Made by a program: the position numbers and the translations under genes
Shown here: piece by piece, positions 1 through 6,605 of the stretch
Layout: each line of letters opens with the position of its first letter
Position numbering within the stretch: the first letter of the stretch is position 1
Source: an uncultured Ruminococcus sp.
GTDB lineage: Bacteria; Bacillota; Clostridia; Oscillospirales; Ruminococcaceae
Assembly: GCA_937910385.1 (NCBI GenBank)
Contig: CALEPT010000171.1
Coordinates: 1 to 14,852 of the forward strand
DNA length: 14,852 bases
Reading direction: 5' to 3'
The notes under the pieces: generated by a model
What the model was told of the DNA's origin: nothing
The model's database searches: none
Seen by the model: the letters and a program-made list of their open reading frames with translations, nothing else

Positions 1-32
1 GTTATGGGCAAATCTATGTCCATCTTTGCTTA

Positions 33-50
33 GGGGTTCTGAATAGTTAC
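33..50 (-). repeat. 18-bp terminal motif, left copy (putative IS end)
   Basis: GGGGTTCTGAATAGTTAC here is the exact reverse complement of the motif at 14800-14817. Read outward on the minus strand it starts GTAAC. A GTAA start is, as I recall, typical of IS66-family terminal inverted repeats. If so, bases 1-50 are the end of an insertion sequence lying to the left, and chromosomal sequence starts at 51. The exact inverted match is seen directly; the family is a guess from the first bases only. Confidence 0.5.
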
Positions 51-183
51 GAATTTCACTCTTCAAACAGAAGCTTTCCCCACAAAAACAGGGATTATTC
101 CGCTTATCAAATAGGCAATGCGCCGCAAGCAAAGACAAAATAACGTTTTTTTTAGTTCAAAATGACGAAAATGTATAAAACCC

Positions 184-212
184 TTGACAAAGAGGAACAA
201 TAGTGATAAATT
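184..212 (+). promoter_or_regulatory. Sigma-A promoter of the hrcA operon
   Basis: A perfect -35 (TTGACA, 184-189) is followed after 17 bp by TAAATT (207-212), preceded by TG one base upstream (204-205), which makes an extended -10. A TATAAT at 212-217 is a less well-spaced alternative. Transcription would start at about 219, inside the CIRCE operator. Bases 51-183 are AT-rich with a T run near 146-153, and I see no gene there. Confidence 0.75.
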
Positions 213-216
213 ATAA

Positions 217-243
217 TTAGCACTCAAAGAGATAGAGTGCTAA
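217..243 (+). promoter_or_regulatory. CIRCE operator (HrcA binding site)
   Basis: Perfect inverted repeat TTAGCACTC-N9-GAGTGCTAA, the canonical CIRCE element, directly after the promoter and 21 bp before hrcA. In Firmicutes HrcA binds CIRCE and represses class I heat-shock genes; GroESL usually sets HrcA activity. Its position over the predicted transcription start implies autorepression of hrcA and control of grpE-dnaK-dnaJ. This is the only CIRCE I found in the window. Confidence 0.97.
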
Positions 244-264
244 AAGGAGAAAGGTTGTGAGAGC

Positions 265-1311
265 ATGGACGACAGAAAGCTGAGAATACTTGCCGCTGTC
301 GTTGACGAATATGTCAGGACCGGCGAGCCGGTCGGCTCCAAAGCTATCTCAAAGCTTGACAACATCAACGTTTCTTCTGCGACTATCCGCAACGATATGG
401 CTGCCCTCGAACAGTTCGGCTATCTTGAACAGCCGCATACCTCTGCCGGAAGAATACCCACTTTTGCAGGTTATAGGCTTTACATCGATGAGCTTATGAC
501 CCTCCCGTCGCTGAGCGATGAGGAAAAAAGCCGTCTCGACGAAATGCTCGGCGGCAAGGATACTCCGGAAGAGCTCCTTGTTCAGAATGCCGCAACAGCC
601 CTTACGGAGATAACGCAGTGCGCAGCAGTGGTAACAAATTCCGTCCCGAGATTTTCGGTAATATCAAAGGTCGAGGTCATTCCTACGGGAAAGCGCCTTT
701 ACGTCATACTGCTGATAACCTCCAACGGAAGCATCAAAAACAAGGCTTGCAGACTCGAATTCGACCTCAACCACGAACAGCTCGAATTCTTTACACATTA
801 TATAGAGGAAAACCTCAACGGCGTTTCTATCGACCAGCTATCAGAGGAAATGCTCAATAATATGGTCGCAGCGGTAAGCGCATATATGATATCTCTTTCA
901 CCGCTCGTCAAGGGCATCTGTGAGCTCTCAGAAGACCTCAGAAAACAGGAGCTTACCGTCAGCGGCAGCGAAAAGCTGTTGTCATGCGACGAGCTTGATA
1001 AAATGGAGGTCGTCAGGTTCATCGAGCATAAAAACGGACTTTCAGAACTGCTGGAGGAGACCTTCAATGGCATTCAAGTAAAATTCGGCTCGGAAAATGA
1101 CAGCTTCGCAATAGGCAATTCAAGCCTTATCGTCTCCAAATATCGCAAGGACGGCAAAGAGGCAGGCTCCATCGGTGTAATAGGTCCGATGAGAGTCGAT
1201 TACAAAAAGATAATCCCTTACGTCGATTACCTGACCCAGAAGATATCATATCTTATGTCGGGCGACGAAGATGACATACTAAGCGGTACGGACGTAAATT
1301 CCGGACCGTAG
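265..1311 (+). CDS. hrcA: Heat-inducible transcription repressor HrcA
   Basis: 348 aa, the usual HrcA length. The N-terminal winged helix (about residues 1-70) has the family signatures EYVRTGEPVGSKAI, SATIRNDMAALE and HTSAGRIPT. The rest matches the inserted GAF-like dimerisation part of HrcA. It is a DNA-binding repressor of class I heat-shock genes acting at CIRCE, which is found just upstream, so it should regulate its own operon. ATG 265 is the first start after the in-frame stop at 241-243. The ribosome binding site is GAAAGG about 10 nt upstream, with AAGGAG a little further off. grpE follows after 16 nt with its own GGAAAGGAGA, so the two are cotranscribed. Confidence 0.97.
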   Translation: MDDRKLRILAAVVDEYVRTGEPVGSKAISKLDNINVSSATIRNDMAALEQFGYLEQPHTSAGRIPTFAGYRLYIDELMTLPSLSDEEKSRLDEMLGGKDTPEELLVQNAATALTEITQCAAVVTNSVPRFSVISKVEVIPTGKRLYVILLITSNGSIKNKACRLEFDLNHEQLEFFTHYIEENLNGVSIDQLSEEMLNNMVAAVSAYMISLSPLVKGICELSEDLRKQELTVSGSEKLLSCDELDKMEVVRFIEHKNGLSELLEETFNGIQVKFGSENDSFAIGNSSLIVSKYRKDGKEAGSIGVIGPMRVDYKKIIPYVDYLTQKISYLMSGDEDDILSGTDVNSGP

Positions 1312-1327
1312 GAAAGGAGAAACAGCA

Positions 1328-1909
1328 ATGGGCGATACAGAAAACATCTTGGAAGCCGGCGAAGAGCTCGACGAGGCTATCGGTGAAGTGCTCAATGATG
1401 AGCTTGCTGAAGAAGTAATCGGTGAAGCCTCCGACGAAGAAGATGCCGTGAGCGAATACAACGATACAGCTTCTGAATACGCTGCGCTGGAGGACGCTCT
1501 TGCAGATGCAAACGATAAATATTTAAGACTGTTTGCAGAGTATGACAACTACCGCAAGAGGACTGCAAAAGAAAAAACAGAGACATACCAGAATGCCTGC
1601 GCAAAATGCATCGAGGAGCTGCTGCCCGTTATCGACAGCTTTGAACGATCACTCGAAGCCGAATGCGGCGACGAGAACTTCAAGAATGGTATGCAGATGA
1701 TATTTAATCAGCTTACAGGCTTTCTTGCGAAGATGAATGTCAGCGAGATAGAAGCACTCGGGGCGGAATTCGACCCTAACTTCCACAACGCCATTCAGCA
1801 GCTCGACGGAACCGACTATGCCTCAAACCACGTTTGTCAGGTGTTCCAGAAGGGCTATATGATAGGCGATAAGCTTATCCGACCCGCAATGGTCGCGGTA
1901 GCACTTTAG
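1328..1909 (+). CDS. grpE: Nucleotide exchange factor GrpE
   Basis: 193 aa. Residues 1-45 are a strongly acidic disordered leader. A long helix of coiled-coil type follows (about 45-105, including the conserved DNYRKRTAKEK stretch), then the four-helix bundle, and a C-terminal beta-wing ending in GDKLIRPAMVAVAL, which matches the family's R-x-A-x-V-x-V ending. GrpE dimers release ADP from DnaK and act as a thermosensor. A small hairpin (TCGATT-CGG-AATCGA, 1910-1924) sits immediately after the stop codon and could act in message processing before dnaK, which begins 68 nt downstream. Confidence 0.96.
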   Translation: MGDTENILEAGEELDEAIGEVLNDELAEEVIGEASDEEDAVSEYNDTASEYAALEDALADANDKYLRLFAEYDNYRKRTAKEKTETYQNACAKCIEELLPVIDSFERSLEAECGDENFKNGMQMIFNQLTGFLAKMNVSEIEALGAEFDPNFHNAIQQLDGTDYASNHVCQVFQKGYMIGDKLIRPAMVAVAL

Positions 1910-1977
1910 TCGATTCGGAATCGAACTTAAAAGGCTAAAGACTTATGATCCATGCATTTAATTAGGAGGAATATATT

Positions 1978-3831
1978 ATGGGAAAAATTATTGGTATTGA
2001 TTTAGGTACAACAAATTCGTGCGTAGCAGTTATGGAGGGCGGTAACGCCGTAGTTATCCCCAACAGCGAAGGCGCAAGAACAACTCCGTCCGTCGTTGCT
2101 TTCACAAACAACGGCGAGCGTCTTGTGGGTCAGGTAGCCAAGAGACAGGCTATCACAAACCACGACAGAACAGTTTCATCTATCAAGAGACACATGGGCT
2201 CGGATTACAAGGTAACTATCGACAACAAGAAATATACTCCGCAGGAGATATCCGCTATGATACTCCAGAAGCTCAAGGCGGACGCAGAGGCTTACCTCGG
2301 CGAAACAGTAACTGAGGCTGTTATCACAGTCCCCGCCTACTTCACCGACTCTCAGAGACAGGCTACCAAGGACGCCGGTCAGATCGCAGGTCTTACCGTC
2401 AAGCGTATCATCAACGAGCCTACAGCAGCAGCTCTCTCATACGGTATCGACAAGGAAGAGGAGCAGACCGTCATGGTTTACGACCTCGGCGGCGGTACAT
2501 TCGATGTTTCTATCATTGAAATGGGCGAGGACGTTCAGCAGGTTCTTGCAACAGCAGGTAACAACCGTCTCGGCGGCGACGACTTCGACCAGCGCATAAT
2601 CAACTGGATAGTTGAGGAATTCAAGAAAACTGAGGGTATCGACCTCTCCGCAGATAAAATGGCTGCCCAGAGACTCAAGGACGCAGCAGAGAAGTCCAAG
2701 ATAGAGCTCTCGTCCACAACAACATCTAATATCAACATTCCTTTCATCACTGTTGACGCTTCGGGAACTCCCAAGCATCTCGATCTCACTCTCACACAGG
2801 CTAAGTTCAACGAGCTCACAGCAGACCTCGTAGAGTCTACTATGGGACCCGTTCGTCAGGCTCTCAACGACAGCGGACTCCAGATCTCCGAGATCAACAA
2901 GGTCCTCATGGTCGGCGGTTCTTCGAGAATACCTGCCGTTCAGGAGGCTGTTAAGAAGCTCATAGGCAAGGATCCCTTCAAAGGCATCAACCCCGATGAG
3001 TGTGTAGCTCTCGGAGCTGCATATCAGGGCGGCGTTCTCGGCGGAGACGTCAAGAACGGACTCCTCCTTCTCGATGTAACTCCTCTTTCGCTCGGTATTG
3101 AAACTGCCGGCGGTATCTGCACAAGAATGATCGAGAGAAACACAACTATCCCGACAAAGAAGTCTCAGGTGTTCTCGACTTATGCTGATAATCAGCCTGC
3201 CGTTGACATCAACGTGCTTCAGGGTGAACGTGAGTTCGCAAGAGACAACAAGCAGCTCGGTACATTCCGTCTCGACGGTATTGCTCCCGCTCCGAGAGGT
3301 ATCCCCCAGATCGAGGTTACCTTCGATATCGACCAGAACGGTATCGTTCATGTATCGGCTAAGGATCTCGGTACAGGCAAGGAGCAGAATATCTCTATCA
3401 CAGCTTCTACAAATATGTCAAAGGAAGACATCGACAAGGCTGTCAAGGAAGCAGAGCAGTATGCTGCCGAGGATAAGAAGCGCCGCGAAGAGGTAGATAA
3501 CAAGAACGAGGCTGAGAACCTTGTATTCCAGTGCGAGAAGGCTCTGACAGACTTCGGCGACAAGGTATCTGCTGATGAAAAGGCTGATATCGAGGCTAAG
3601 TGTACATCCCTTAAATCTGCTATTGCGACAGAAAATCATGACGAGATAAAGACCCTCAAGGACGAGCTCCAGAAGGCTTTCTATGACCTTTCCGCTAAGA
3701 TATATCAGCAGGCAAATCCTAACGGAGGCGCAGGCGGTATCGACCCGTCGCAGTTCGCAAACATGGGCGGAGCTGCCGATAACGGTGCTTCCGACGACGG
3801 CGTAGTTGATGCGGACTTCACAGAGGTCTGA
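1978..3831 (+). CDS. dnaK: Molecular chaperone DnaK (Hsp70)
   Basis: 617 aa, the length typical of Gram-positive DnaK, which lacks an insertion found in proteobacterial proteins. The ATPase domain (about 1-365) shows the phosphate-binding GIDLGTTNSC at the N-terminus, YDLGGGTFDVS, and VLMVGGSSRIPAVQ. The substrate-binding beta domain and helical lid follow, then a Gly/Ala/Asn-rich tail ending VDADFTEV. It is an ATP-driven cytosolic chaperone working with GrpE and DnaJ encoded alongside. AGGAGGA lies 7 nt before ATG 1978. Codon use is strongly biased, as expected for a highly expressed gene. Confidence 0.98.
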   Translation: MGKIIGIDLGTTNSCVAVMEGGNAVVIPNSEGARTTPSVVAFTNNGERLVGQVAKRQAITNHDRTVSSIKRHMGSDYKVTIDNKKYTPQEISAMILQKLKADAEAYLGETVTEAVITVPAYFTDSQRQATKDAGQIAGLTVKRIINEPTAAALSYGIDKEEEQTVMVYDLGGGTFDVSIIEMGEDVQQVLATAGNNRLGGDDFDQRIINWIVEEFKKTEGIDLSADKMAAQRLKDAAEKSKIELSSTTTSNINIPFITVDASGTPKHLDLTLTQAKFNELTADLVESTMGPVRQALNDSGLQISEINKVLMVGGSSRIPAVQEAVKKLIGKDPFKGINPDECVALGAAYQGGVLGGDVKNGLLLLDVTPLSLGIETAGGICTRMIERNTTIPTKKSQVFSTYADNQPAVDINVLQGEREFARDNKQLGTFRLDGIAPAPRGIPQIEVTFDIDQNGIVHVSAKDLGTGKEQNISITASTNMSKEDIDKAVKEAEQYAAEDKKRREEVDNKNEAENLVFQCEKALTDFGDKVSADEKADIEAKCTSLKSAIATENHDEIKTLKDELQKAFYDLSAKIYQQANPNGGAGGIDPSQFANMGGAADNGASDDGVVDADFTEV

Positions 3832-3856
3832 TAAATAACAATAAAACAGCATATTT

Positions 3857-3880
3857 TAGGGCGAAATTCGTTTCGCCCTA
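3857..3880 (+). promoter_or_regulatory. Perfect 10-bp stem-loop with TTCG loop after dnaK
   Basis: TAGGGCGAAA and TTTCGCCCTA pair perfectly around a TTCG tetraloop, 25 nt after the dnaK stop. No T tract follows, so it is not a classical intrinsic terminator. A role in protecting the 3' end of the hrcA-grpE-dnaK message or as a processing site, giving less dnaJ than dnaK, is inference. The remainder of the gap up to about 3943 is AT-rich and shows nothing else clear. Confidence 0.6.
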
Positions 3881-3943
3881 ATAGTGCATATATGGGAAAT
3901 GTTTGCTGTGCGGAAATAAAGCTCATTTTCGGCAAATTTTTAA

Positions 3944-4080
3944 CGCGACTCTCGGTCGGACCGGTACATCTCGCCGAGGTGGCTCCCCACGGGGTGGGAA
4001 GATGTCGCGCAGCGACAGAAGGGCGTGCCGGTTAGGGACGGGGCGGATAACCCCGTGCAGGACGTGGTACAGAGTCCCAC
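3944..4080 (+). repeat. GC-rich foldable element between dnaK and dnaJ (probable dispersed intergenic repeat relic)
   Basis: About 137 nt, clearly richer in GC than its flanks and built from nested inverted repeats. ACCGGTAC (3960-3967) pairs with GTGCCGGT (4025-4032) with one G-U. ACATCT (3966-3971) pairs with AGATGT (4000-4005). CCCAC/GTGGG (3986-3998) and TGTCGC/GCGACA (4003-4017) are compact hairpins. ACGGGG/CCCCGT (4038-4056) is enclosed by GGG (4035-4037)/CCC (4076-4078). Some of these helices exclude each other. From memory, the block with GTCGCTGCGCGAC and CTTCCC on the minus strand resembles palindromic repeats scattered through gut Clostridia genomes. A structured RNA is the alternative. 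No convincing protein is encoded. Confidence 0.5.
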
Positions 4081-4104
4081 ATCAAATTTTGATTGGAGAA
4101 ATTT

Positions 4105-5247
4105 ATGGCTGACGAAAAAAGAGATTACTACGAGGTCCTTGGTATTGAAAAGGGAGCGTCGGAGGAGGAAATAAAAAAGGCATACCGCAAAAAGGCGAGG
4201 GAATGTCACCCCGACCTGCACCCCGATGACCCTTCATATGTCGAGAAGTTTCAAGAGGTAAATGAGGCTAACGAGATCCTTTCCGACCCTGAAAAGCGCG
4301 CCCGCTACGACCAATTTGGTCATGCAGGCATCGATCCGAACTCCGGTATGGGCGGAATGGACGGATTCGGCGGATTTACCGATATGGGCGATATCCTTGA
4401 GAATATATTCGGAGGATTCGGCTTCGGCGGCAGTGCAAAGCGCTCGTCCAATGCTCCTAAGAGAGGTACCGATATACAGGAGTCGCTTGTGATAAGCTTT
4501 ATGGAATCCTGTAACGGCGTCAAAAAGGATATCAAGATAAACAGACTCAGCGTATGTGATTCATGTAAGGGCAGCGGAGCCAGCGCCGGTACTTCTGCTG
4601 AAATATGCCCCGATTGTCAGGGAAGAGGATCGGTCAAGACTACCCAGAGGACTCCTTTCGGAGCTATCTCCTCGACCAAAGCTTGTCCGCACTGCAACGG
4701 CAAGGGCAAGATAATCACCAATCCATGCGCTAAGTGCCGCGGAGTGGGCAGAGTAAGAGTGCAGAAAACTGTTAGTGTGGATATCCCCGCAGGTATCGAC
4801 GACGGACAGACTATCCGTCTCGGAGGACAGGGCGACTGCGGCGTAAATAACGGTCCTAACGGCGATCTGCTCATCGTTATCAGCGTAAAATCCCATCCGT
4901 TATTCAAAAGAGAGGGATTTGACATACACTGCGATATACCTGTTACTTATATGGAAGCAGTTCTCGGCGCTGAGATAACTGTTCCCACGATTGACGGCGA
5001 TGTGAAATACAATATCAGTGAGGGTACTGAAACAGGAACTGTATTCCGCCTTAAGGGCAAGGGTGTAAAGAAGCTCCACCGCACCGAAAGAGGAAATCAA
5101 TATGTCAAGGTCTATGTAGAGGTGCCTAAAAATCTGAACAAAAGGCAGAAGGATCTGCTCAGACAGTTTGAATCATCGCTCAGTGAGAAGAACTACGCAA
5201 AGCGTCAGAGCTTCTTTGAAAAGCTGAAGAAAAAGCTGGATTTCTGA
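4105..5247 (+). CDS. dnaJ: Co-chaperone DnaJ (Hsp40)
   Basis: 380 aa with the complete type I layout. J domain at about residues 5-72 with HPD at 35-37; Gly/Phe-rich linker at about 73-110; four zinc-binding C-x-x-C-x-G-x-G motifs at 151-158, 168-175, 194-201 and 208-215; then the C-terminal peptide-binding domains. It delivers substrates to DnaK and stimulates its ATPase. I chose ATG 4105 (MADEKRDYYEVLG) because GGAG ends 6 nt before it and DnaJ proteins begin close to the DYYE motif. A TTG at 4093 in the same frame would add four residues but would overlap the ribosome binding site. Unlike other joints of the operon, the gap before it is 273 nt. Confidence 0.97.
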   Translation: MADEKRDYYEVLGIEKGASEEEIKKAYRKKARECHPDLHPDDPSYVEKFQEVNEANEILSDPEKRARYDQFGHAGIDPNSGMGGMDGFGGFTDMGDILENIFGGFGFGGSAKRSSNAPKRGTDIQESLVISFMESCNGVKKDIKINRLSVCDSCKGSGASAGTSAEICPDCQGRGSVKTTQRTPFGAISSTKACPHCNGKGKIITNPCAKCRGVGRVRVQKTVSVDIPAGIDDGQTIRLGGQGDCGVNNGPNGDLLIVISVKSHPLFKREGFDIHCDIPVTYMEAVLGAEITVPTIDGDVKYNISEGTETGTVFRLKGKGVKKLHRTERGNQYVKVYVEVPKNLNKRQKDLLRQFESSLSEKNYAKRQSFFEKLKKKLDF

Positions 5248-5265
5248 ATTAAGCTTATAAAAAAG

Positions 5266-5283
5266 AAGGACATTTTCGTCCTT
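5266..5283 (+). terminator. Weak terminator-like hairpin after dnaJ
   Basis: AAGGAC (5266-5271) pairs with GTCCTT (5278-5283) around ATTTTC, 18 nt after the dnaJ stop. The stem is short and the T tail is almost absent, so at best it is a weak terminator. The inverted repeat at 5301-5342, ending in TTTT, may be the effective one. Confidence 0.35.
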
Positions 5284-5300
5284 TCGACTGCAATAGTATA

Positions 5301-5342
5301 AAAACCTCCTTTCGGGCAAATAATAGCTCAAAAGGAGGTTTT
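5301..5342 (+). promoter_or_regulatory. 12-bp inverted repeat burying the ribosome binding site of the next gene
   Basis: AAAACCTCCTTT (5301-5312) is the exact reverse complement of AAAGGAGGTTTT (5331-5342), with an 18-nt loop. The right arm is the Shine-Dalgarno of the gene at 5347, and the left arm copies the anti-Shine-Dalgarno CCTCCTTT of 16S rRNA. If a transcript covers both arms, translation would be shut off unless the hairpin melts. The right arm ends in TTTT, so a terminator reading for dnaJ transcripts is also possible. A poor TATAAA at 5297-5302 might start transcription inside the left arm and relieve the pairing. Confidence 0.65.
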
Positions 5343-5346
5343 ATTA

Positions 5347-5781
5347 ATGGTTGAAAAAGATACGATAAAGCTGCTGAGGGAATGCGATGCAGGCATAAAA
5401 ATGGGAGTTTCGGCAATAAATGACGTCATGGGATACGTAAGGAACGACCAGCTCAGAAGCTCCCTCAATAAAAGCATGGGGGAAAACAGACAGATAGCTC
5501 ACGACCTTCAGAAGGTGCTCGCCGACTACAACGACAAGGGCAAAGAGCCTAACCCAATGGCAAAGGAAATGTCGCATATCAAGACAAATATGCGCCTTAA
5601 AATGCACCGCGCCGACAGCACCATCGCCGATCTTATCACTGATGGCTGCAATATGGGTATAAAGTCGATAAACCGGTACATGAATCAGTACAAGGCTGCC
5701 GATGAAAGATCAAAAGACCTCGCCCAAAGACTTGTAGGCACCGAAGAGCGGCTTGCATTCGAGATAAGACAGTTTCTATAG
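5347..5781 (+). CDS. Small helical protein of unknown function (possible ferritin-like four-helix bundle)
   Basis: 144 aa, charged, and predicted almost wholly helical, with no signal peptide or membrane segment. The helices appear to be about residues 4-30, 33-62, 70-100 and 104-142, interrupted by the turn NDKGKEPNP at about residues 62-70. A CNMGIKSINRYMNQY stretch in the second half echoes CDAGIKMGVSAINDVM in the first, suggesting an internal duplication. The four-helix shape recalls DUF2383/ferritin-like proteins, but I see no clear diiron ExxH pair. AAAGGAGG ends 8 nt before ATG 5347 and lies inside an inverted repeat. It stands between dnaJ and a convergent gene pair. Confidence 0.75.
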   Translation: MVEKDTIKLLRECDAGIKMGVSAINDVMGYVRNDQLRSSLNKSMGENRQIAHDLQKVLADYNDKGKEPNPMAKEMSHIKTNMRLKMHRADSTIADLITDGCNMGIKSINRYMNQYKAADERSKDLAQRLVGTEERLAFEIRQFL

Positions 5782-5786
5782 AGCAA

Positions 5787-5825
5787 AACAGCTCCGCCGG
5801 GATCTTTCCGGAGGAGCTGTTCTTT
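5787..5825. terminator. Bidirectional intrinsic terminator
   Basis: AACAGCTCC (5787-5795) pairs with GGAGCTGTT (5813-5821), and CCGG/CCGG (5797-5800/5808-5811) extends the stem after one mismatch. TTCTTT follows on the plus strand, and the minus strand has TTTTGCTC. It lies between the convergent genes ending at 5781 and 5830 and can serve both. Confidence 0.85.
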
Positions 5826-5829
5826 GTAC

Positions 5830-6549
5830 TCAATACTGATTTTTAGGACTTGCGGCATATCCCCACTGATTCTGACCAACGCTGGGTTTACAGAACCATA
5901 CTATGAGAATTATCGAACCAACAATAGGAATGAGATTCAGGAGCACCCATGTTCCGCTCTTTCCTATATCATGAAGCCTTCTGATTCCAATAGCAAGAGA
6001 AGGTATCATGAAGGCAAGCTCAAGAAGCTTTGAAAAAATTTCTATATCAGTGCCTGTTGTCAGCGAAAGCATACCCTCTATCATACCTACACAAAAACCT
6101 ACTATAAAAATAAAAAGTGTAGCAAACCAGTACTCCGAACGAGTGGAGCGTCCGTTGAAGTTAACATAATTCTGAAAATAGAGCTTGATCGCTTCACCAA
6201 AGTCTACATACTTAGGACTTCCGCTGCCCGTATTGTAGCCTGTATATCCCGCATTGTAGCCGACTCCGCCGCCGTAACCATAGTTCTGCTGACCATATCC
6301 ATTCTGAGTGTAGCCGCCCTGAGAACCATAGTTCTGCTGACCATATCCGTTCTGACTGTAGCCGCCCTGATCAATACCATTCTGAGCATTATTATTGTAG
6401 CTCTGGACCGGCGGAGCACTGATATCGGACATACCCTGATTCTGAGCATTCAGATCTGATGAAACATCAGGATCTGTAAGTGCAGCCCCACAATTTTCGC
6501 AGAATTTAGTTCCAAACGGAACATCGTAATTACAGAATTTGCATTTCAT
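5830..6549 (-). CDS. Zinc-ribbon / low-complexity linker / DUF805 membrane protein (copy 1)
   Basis: 239 aa. A zinc ribbon at the N-terminus has C3, C6, C17 and C20 (KCKFCNY and KFCENCG). Residues 40-108 are a G/Q/N/Y-rich linker containing two 16-residue repeats (61-92, DNA 6274-6369). From residue 114 there is a DUF805 domain, with FNGRSTRSEYW (131-141), RRLHDIGKSG (190-199) and about three membrane segments (141-163, 174-190, 201-220), ending in QWGYAASPKNQY. DUF805 proteins are small inner-membrane proteins of unknown function. ATG 6549 is preceded by a GGGGG ribbon-site sequence. It is the second gene of a leftward pair, 56 bp behind its paralogue. Confidence 0.9.
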   Translation of the reverse strand: MKCKFCNYDVPFGTKFCENCGAALTDPDVSSDLNAQNQGMSDISAPPVQSYNNNAQNGIDQGGYSQNGYGQQNYGSQGGYTQNGYGQQNYGYGGGVGYNAGYTGYNTGSGSPKYVDFGEAIKLYFQNYVNFNGRSTRSEYWFATLFIFIVGFCVGMIEGMLSLTTGTDIEIFSKLLELAFMIPSLAIGIRRLHDIGKSGTWVLLNLIPIVGSIILIVWFCKPSVGQNQWGYAASPKNQY

Positions 6550-6605
6550 AGTAAAACCCCCTGTTAATATTTATTTATATTTTACCGGTTTGCTTTATAG
6601 CCCGG

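Noticed and set aside
2437..3351. Long minus-strand open frame of 304 codons inside dnaK
   Set aside because: It is opposite a highly biased dnaK codon pattern that suppresses stops on that strand. It has no ribosome binding site and no recognisable protein features.
3960..4080. HDV-like ribozyme or group II intron fragment in the dnaK-dnaJ gap
   Set aside because: I tried to fit the nested double-pseudoknot order and intron domain signatures. The stem order did not match, and no intron domain V or 5' GUGYG start was convincing.
4093..4104. TTG at 4093 as the start of dnaJ
   Set aside because: It would place the start within the GGAG ribosome binding site that is well spaced for ATG 4105, and the family begins close to the DYYE motif.
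3903..4112. Arg/Gly-rich frame through the dnaK-dnaJ gap
   Set aside because: It reads through the palindromic element, has no ribosome binding site and runs into the dnaJ start. Its composition is that of translated structured DNA.
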